A DNA stretch of 8,584 nucleotides from UBA6019 sp036564345 (GTDB taxonomy: Bacteria > Chloroflexota > Dormibacteria > Dormibacterales > Dormibacteraceae): assembly GCA_036564345.1 (NCBI GenBank), contig DATCOZ010000158.1, forward strand, positions 1 to 8,584, written 5' to 3'. The position numbers were made by a program, and so were the translations under genes. Each line of letters opens with the position of its first letter. The first letter of the stretch is position 1. Below are positions 6,251-8,584 of the stretch, one piece after another. The notes under the pieces were generated by a model. The model did no database searches. It saw only the letters and a program-made list of their open reading frames with translations, and was not told where the DNA came from.

Positions 6251-7312
6251 TCACCGGTTCGGTGATCCCGCTCCGAAGACCGTCACCGGCGATGTCGCGT
6301 TGGCGTCCGACTCACCCAGGGCGGTCAGCGCCGTGACCAGGAACCAGTAGCTGTGGCCGGCATCGCCGTGGACCAGGGCGCTGGTCGCGGTGCTCCGGCT
6401 CAGCAGGGTCGTCCCCAGCTCGTCGTCGCGGTACTCGGTGACGTCGTAGGTGACGCCGGGCCCGGGGCTCGTCCAGCTGACCGCAACGTCGGTGCCGGCG
6501 TCGCCGGTCGTCTCCGCCGTCGCCGCAACCTTGGGTAGCGCGATCACCGGGCTCTTCGCGGCCCCGTTGAGCCAGAGGTTGCCGGCGTCCTCCGGCCAGG
6601 GATCCCTGCCACCCCCCGACCAGCCGAAGGGGTCGACCGGATTCCAGGTGCCGTGCCGGTAGACGCCGAAGTGGAGGTGCTCGCCCGTGCTCGCCCCGGT
6701 CGTGCCGGAGATGCCGATCACCTGACCGCGGCTCACGTGCTGTCCGCGGCTGACGTCGATCCGCCAGAGGTGGCCGTAGAGCGTGTCGAAGCCGTTGCCG
6801 TGGTCGATCCGGACGCCCTGGCCGAAGCTGCACGCGCTGCAGCCGGGCGTGCTCCAGTCGGCGTAGGTCACCGTCCCATCGGCCGCCGCGACGACCTGCT
6901 CGTAGTAGAGGCCGAGGTCCCAGCCGTCGTGCCCGTCGTAGTAGAGGTAGTCGGTCTTGCCGGAGGTCATCGCGTAGCCGACCGAAGCGCTTGGGTCGCG
7001 GCCGTTTCCCGCGTAGGCGACGGTTCCGTCGAAGCGGCAGATCACGCCATCCGTCGCGTAGGTGGGCCCGCAGTGGTCGAAGTTGGAGCTGACGAAGTGG
7101 CCGTCCCCCAGGTAGGGCAGGGTCAGGAAGCCGCCACCGGCGGGGCCGTACTGGCCCCCGATCCCGGCCGCCGGCATCTGGGCCGGATAGGGGTCGACGA
7201 CCCGCTGCTTCGGCTTGGGATCGGGCAGCGGCAGCGGCGCCGCGGCGGCCGGGACGGGGGAGACGACGGCAAGGCAGAAGAGGACCGCCGCCACCAGGAT
7301 GCCCCGGACCAT
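6251..7312 (-). CDS. Secreted M23 (LytM-type) metallopeptidase with FN3-like C-terminus
   Basis: A 353-residue exported zinc endopeptidase, probably acting on peptidoglycan cross-links outside the membrane. Residues 1-25 form a signal peptide: a short charged start (MVRG), a hydrophobic core and a PAAAA cleavage region. A 100-residue region of unknown role (about 26-125) follows. The M23 domain spans about 125-230: H128-D-G-W-D132, YGH with His181, and EHLHFG with His212/His214 give the complete zinc and catalytic set, so it should be active rather than an EnvC/NlpD-like pseudo-enzyme. Residues about 262-348 look like a fibronectin type III fold (VSWTSPGPGVTYDVTEY, then SYWFLVTAL). Cysteine pairs 81/92 and 158/161 could form disulfides outside the cell. 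The ATG has no ribosome site but lies 7 bases after TAGGCT, which suggests a leaderless transcript. The gene stands alone, divergent from the quinone-reductase-like gene. Confidence 0.9.
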   Translation of the reverse strand: MVRGILVAAVLFCLAVVSPVPAAAAPLPLPDPKPKQRVVDPYPAQMPAAGIGGQYGPAGGGFLTLPYLGDGHFVSSNFDHCGPTYATDGVICRFDGTVAYAGNGRDPSASVGYAMTSGKTDYLYYDGHDGWDLGLYYEQVVAAADGTVTYADWSTPGCSACSFGQGVRIDHGNGFDTLYGHLWRIDVSRGQHVSRGQVIGISGTTGASTGEHLHFGVYRHGTWNPVDPFGWSGGGRDPWPEDAGNLWLNGAAKSPVIALPKVAATAETTGDAGTDVAVSWTSPGPGVTYDVTEYRDDELGTTLLSRSTATSALVHGDAGHSYWFLVTALTALGESDANATSPVTVFGAGSPNR

Positions 7313-7319
7313 GGCGGGA

Positions 7320-7325
7320 AGCCTA
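7320..7325 (-). promoter_or_regulatory. Candidate -10 box (TAGGCT) for the M23 gene
   Basis: The minus strand reads TAGGCT, a TAnnnT-type -10 element, 7 bases before the ATG of the M23 gene. No Shine-Dalgarno sequence is present, so transcription probably starts at or next to the ATG. The expected -35 position (about 7343-7348) overlaps the CGGATGATCCG palindrome, but no consensus -35 is seen. Confidence 0.4.
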
Positions 7326-7336
7326 GGACCGGGGGA

Positions 7337-7361
7337 CGGATGATCCGACGACGAATCATCG
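7337..7361. promoter_or_regulatory. Palindromic element, possible operator of the M23 promoter
   Basis: CGGATGATCCG (7337-7347) is a perfect palindrome around a central G. The GATGAT at 7339-7344 is repeated in inverted form as ATCATC at 7355-7360, ten bases further on. The element sits where the -35 region of the M23 promoter should be, in the 126-bp space between two divergent genes. This is a typical place for a repressor site, but nothing in the window identifies the regulator, and a short palindrome could be chance. Confidence 0.3.
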
Positions 7362-7422
7362 CAGTTGGGTTATGCATCACCGCCGTCATCAAGACATCTC
7401 AAGCTGATCGGACACTCCGAAG

Positions 7423-7428
7423 TACGAT
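7423..7428 (+). promoter_or_regulatory. Candidate -10 box (TACGAT) for the quinone-reductase-like gene
   Basis: TACGAT ends 10 bases before the ATG at 7439, with no Shine-Dalgarno sequence in between. It fits a leaderless or very short-leader transcript. The -35 region around 7400-7405 does not resemble TTGACA. Confidence 0.4.
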
Positions 7429-7438
7429 ACGAAGCCAG

Positions 7439-8470
7439 ATGACACCCAGCAGCGAAGGGCTGTCGGCCGAGTACCAGGAGCCTCTGGGGCCGGCCGGCGT
7501 GAGGCTCCGCGAGCGACCCCGGCTGCCGCTCAAGGAGGGCCACGTCGCGATCGCGATAAAGGCCGCTGGGCTGAACCACCTCGACCTCTGGATGGCCCAC
7601 GGCCAGCAGCGGATCGACCCGCCCAGGGTGATCTGCGCCGACGGGGCGGGGATTGTCGAGGAATCGGCCGACGACCGCTGGAAGCCGGGTGACGAGGTCG
7701 TCGTCCTGCCGACGTTGTCCGACGGCACCTGCGAGCAGTGCAAGGCGGGCCAGGAGGTCTTCTGCCCCGCTTTCGGAGTCCTCGGCGAGCACACCGACGG
7801 GGCGGCCTGCGAGCGCCTCCAGGTCCCCTCCCGGCTGGTCTACCCCAAGCCGGCCGGGCTCAGCTGGGAGGAGGCCGCGGCGTTCCCGCTCACCTTCCTC
7901 ACCGCCTACCGGATGCTCACCACCAGGGCACACCTCCAGGCCGGGGAGACGCTGCTGGTGGTCGGTGCGGGCGCCGGCGTCGGAGTGGCGGCGATCTTGC
8001 TCGGCCGCCACATGGGCGCGAAGGTCTACGCCACCAGCCGCTCCGAGGCCAAGCAGGAACAGGCTCGCAAGCTGGGCGCCGCCGAGGCGTTCGCGACCGA
8101 TGGTTTTTCGAACGTGGTCCGTGAGCTCACCGCCAAGCAGGGCGTCGACGTCATCTTCGACTCGGTCGGCGCGGCGACCATCGACGAGGACCTGAAGGCG
8201 GTCCGGCTGGGCGGCCGGATCGTCACCTGCGGCTCGACGAGCGGGCCCAAGGTGACCATCCTCTGGCCGCGGCTCTTCTTCCGCCACGCCGACCTGCTCG
8301 GCTCGACGATGGGCAACGCAAGCGAGTTCGAGGAGGTACTCGGGCTCTTCGACAAAGGCCTGCGGCCGGTCGTCGACAGCGTCTACCCGCTGGCCGAGGT
8401 CTCCGAAGCGCTCCGCCACCTTGACGCGGCGGAGCAGTTCGGCAAGGTCATCCTCAAGGTCGCCGACTAA
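7439..8470 (+). CDS. Medium-chain dehydrogenase, quinone-reductase/zinc-binding type
   Basis: A 343-residue medium-chain dehydrogenase/reductase with a GroES-like N-terminal domain (about 10-140) and a Rossmann domain (about 150-300). The motif NHLDLW (46-51) has Asn where zinc alcohol dehydrogenases have the catalytic Cys, and CADGAGIV (66-73) replaces the GHE motif, so a classical catalytic zinc is unlikely. A structural-zinc loop is kept as Asp95, Cys98, Cys101 and Cys109, with Asp in the first ligand position. The nucleotide-binding motif is VVGAGAGVGVAA (174-185), and KLGAAEAF (211-218) is the usual helix-strand that follows it. It probably reduces a quinone, enone or aldehyde with NAD(P)H; the substrate is unknown. 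The same frame is open further upstream, including an ATG near 7340, but the upstream residues (MIRRRIIAVG) do not fit the family, so 7439 is preferred. It is unlike the zinc dehydrogenase in the operon and is not a recent duplicate. Confidence 0.88.
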   Translation: MTPSSEGLSAEYQEPLGPAGVRLRERPRLPLKEGHVAIAIKAAGLNHLDLWMAHGQQRIDPPRVICADGAGIVEESADDRWKPGDEVVVLPTLSDGTCEQCKAGQEVFCPAFGVLGEHTDGAACERLQVPSRLVYPKPAGLSWEEAAAFPLTFLTAYRMLTTRAHLQAGETLLVVGAGAGVGVAAILLGRHMGAKVYATSRSEAKQEQARKLGAAEAFATDGFSNVVRELTAKQGVDVIFDSVGAATIDEDLKAVRLGGRIVTCGSTSGPKVTILWPRLFFRHADLLGSTMGNASEFEEVLGLFDKGLRPVVDSVYPLAEVSEALRHLDAAEQFGKVILKVAD

Positions 8471-8495
8471 CGCGGCCCCAAACCAAATACGCCGA

Positions 8496-8584
8496 GTGGC
8501 GTAAGGCCGAGCTGCACTGCCACCTCGACGGCGCCCTTCGGCCGGCCACCGCGGAGGAGCTGGCCGGCCGCCCGCTGCGGCTGA
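8496..8584 (+). CDS. Adenosine deaminase family protein, N-terminal fragment, start unclear
   Basis: The frame from 8509 encodes ELHCHLDGALRPATAEELAG, the N-terminal HxH zinc motif and substrate loop of the adenosine/adenine/aminofutalosine deaminase family (amidohydrolase fold, hydrolytic deamination of a purine ring). The preceding codons in frame give EWRKA, and no ATG, GTG or TTG is found in this frame back to the in-frame stop at 8422. A GTG at 8496 is one base out of frame and runs into TAA at 8502-8504. Dropping one base near 8502 would give (M)AKAELHCHLDG, a typical family start. So either one base is wrong or inserted here, the gene is broken, or it uses an unusual start. The window ends after about 25 residues, so the rest cannot be judged. 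The listed start is the hypothetical GTG. Confidence 0.6.

Noticed and set aside
6653..7438. Possible N-terminal extension of the second dehydrogenase
   Set aside because: Most of it is antisense to the M23 peptidase. The family's normal N-terminus is reached from the ATG at 7439.
1..8584. CRISPR array, tRNA or rRNA genes, insertion sequence or phage genes
   Set aside because: No regularly spaced repeats, cloverleaf-like or rRNA-like sequence, transposase or integrase motifs were seen by reading; the genes look like ordinary chromosomal metabolism.

Overview
The window is GC-rich bacterial DNA, roughly two-thirds G+C by eye. It has tightly packed genes, frequent GTG starts, and several genes that appear to be read from leaderless transcripts with a TAnnnT -10 box just before the start codon. 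This style, and the gene content, suggest a high-GC actinobacterium-like organism, perhaps an uncultured Thermoleophilia-type lineage. The lineage is inferred and no marker gene in the window confirms it.

Left half (1-5297, minus strand): a compact operon read right to left. It starts with a two-domain protein, an alcohol-forming fatty acyl-CoA reductase (Rossmann domain plus FAR C-terminal domain) fused to a HAD-IB phosphatase-like domain. Next is a zinc-dependent medium-chain dehydrogenase whose start overlaps the reductase stop (TGATG). Twelve bases later comes a LarA-like (nickel-pincer lactate racemase superfamily, DUF2088) protein. The N-terminus of a fourth, unrecognised protein follows 4 bases after that and leaves the window at base 1. 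The spacing implies co-transcription and a shared pathway. Acyl-CoA reduction, dephosphorylation, oxidation of an alcohol and inversion of a hydroxylated carbon would fit synthesis of an unusual lipid or lipid headgroup, but no described pathway with this set is recognised here.

Right half (5298-8584): three single genes. A DHH/DHHA1 phosphoesterase (NrnB/oligoribonuclease-like, plus strand) is divergent from the operon, with only about 17 bp between the assigned starts. It converges on a secreted M23 metallopeptidase with an FN3-like C-terminus (minus strand), and a perfect 13-bp hairpin lies between the two. The M23 gene is divergent from a second medium-chain dehydrogenase (quinone-reductase-like, plus strand), with a 126-bp promoter region between them. 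The window ends in the first codons of an adenosine-deaminase-family gene whose reading frame has no usual start codon here; a one-base shift would supply one.

The most interesting parts are the FAR-HAD / dehydrogenase / LarA-homologue operon, the altered active-site motifs of the LarA homologue, and the question of where the FAR-HAD protein really starts.
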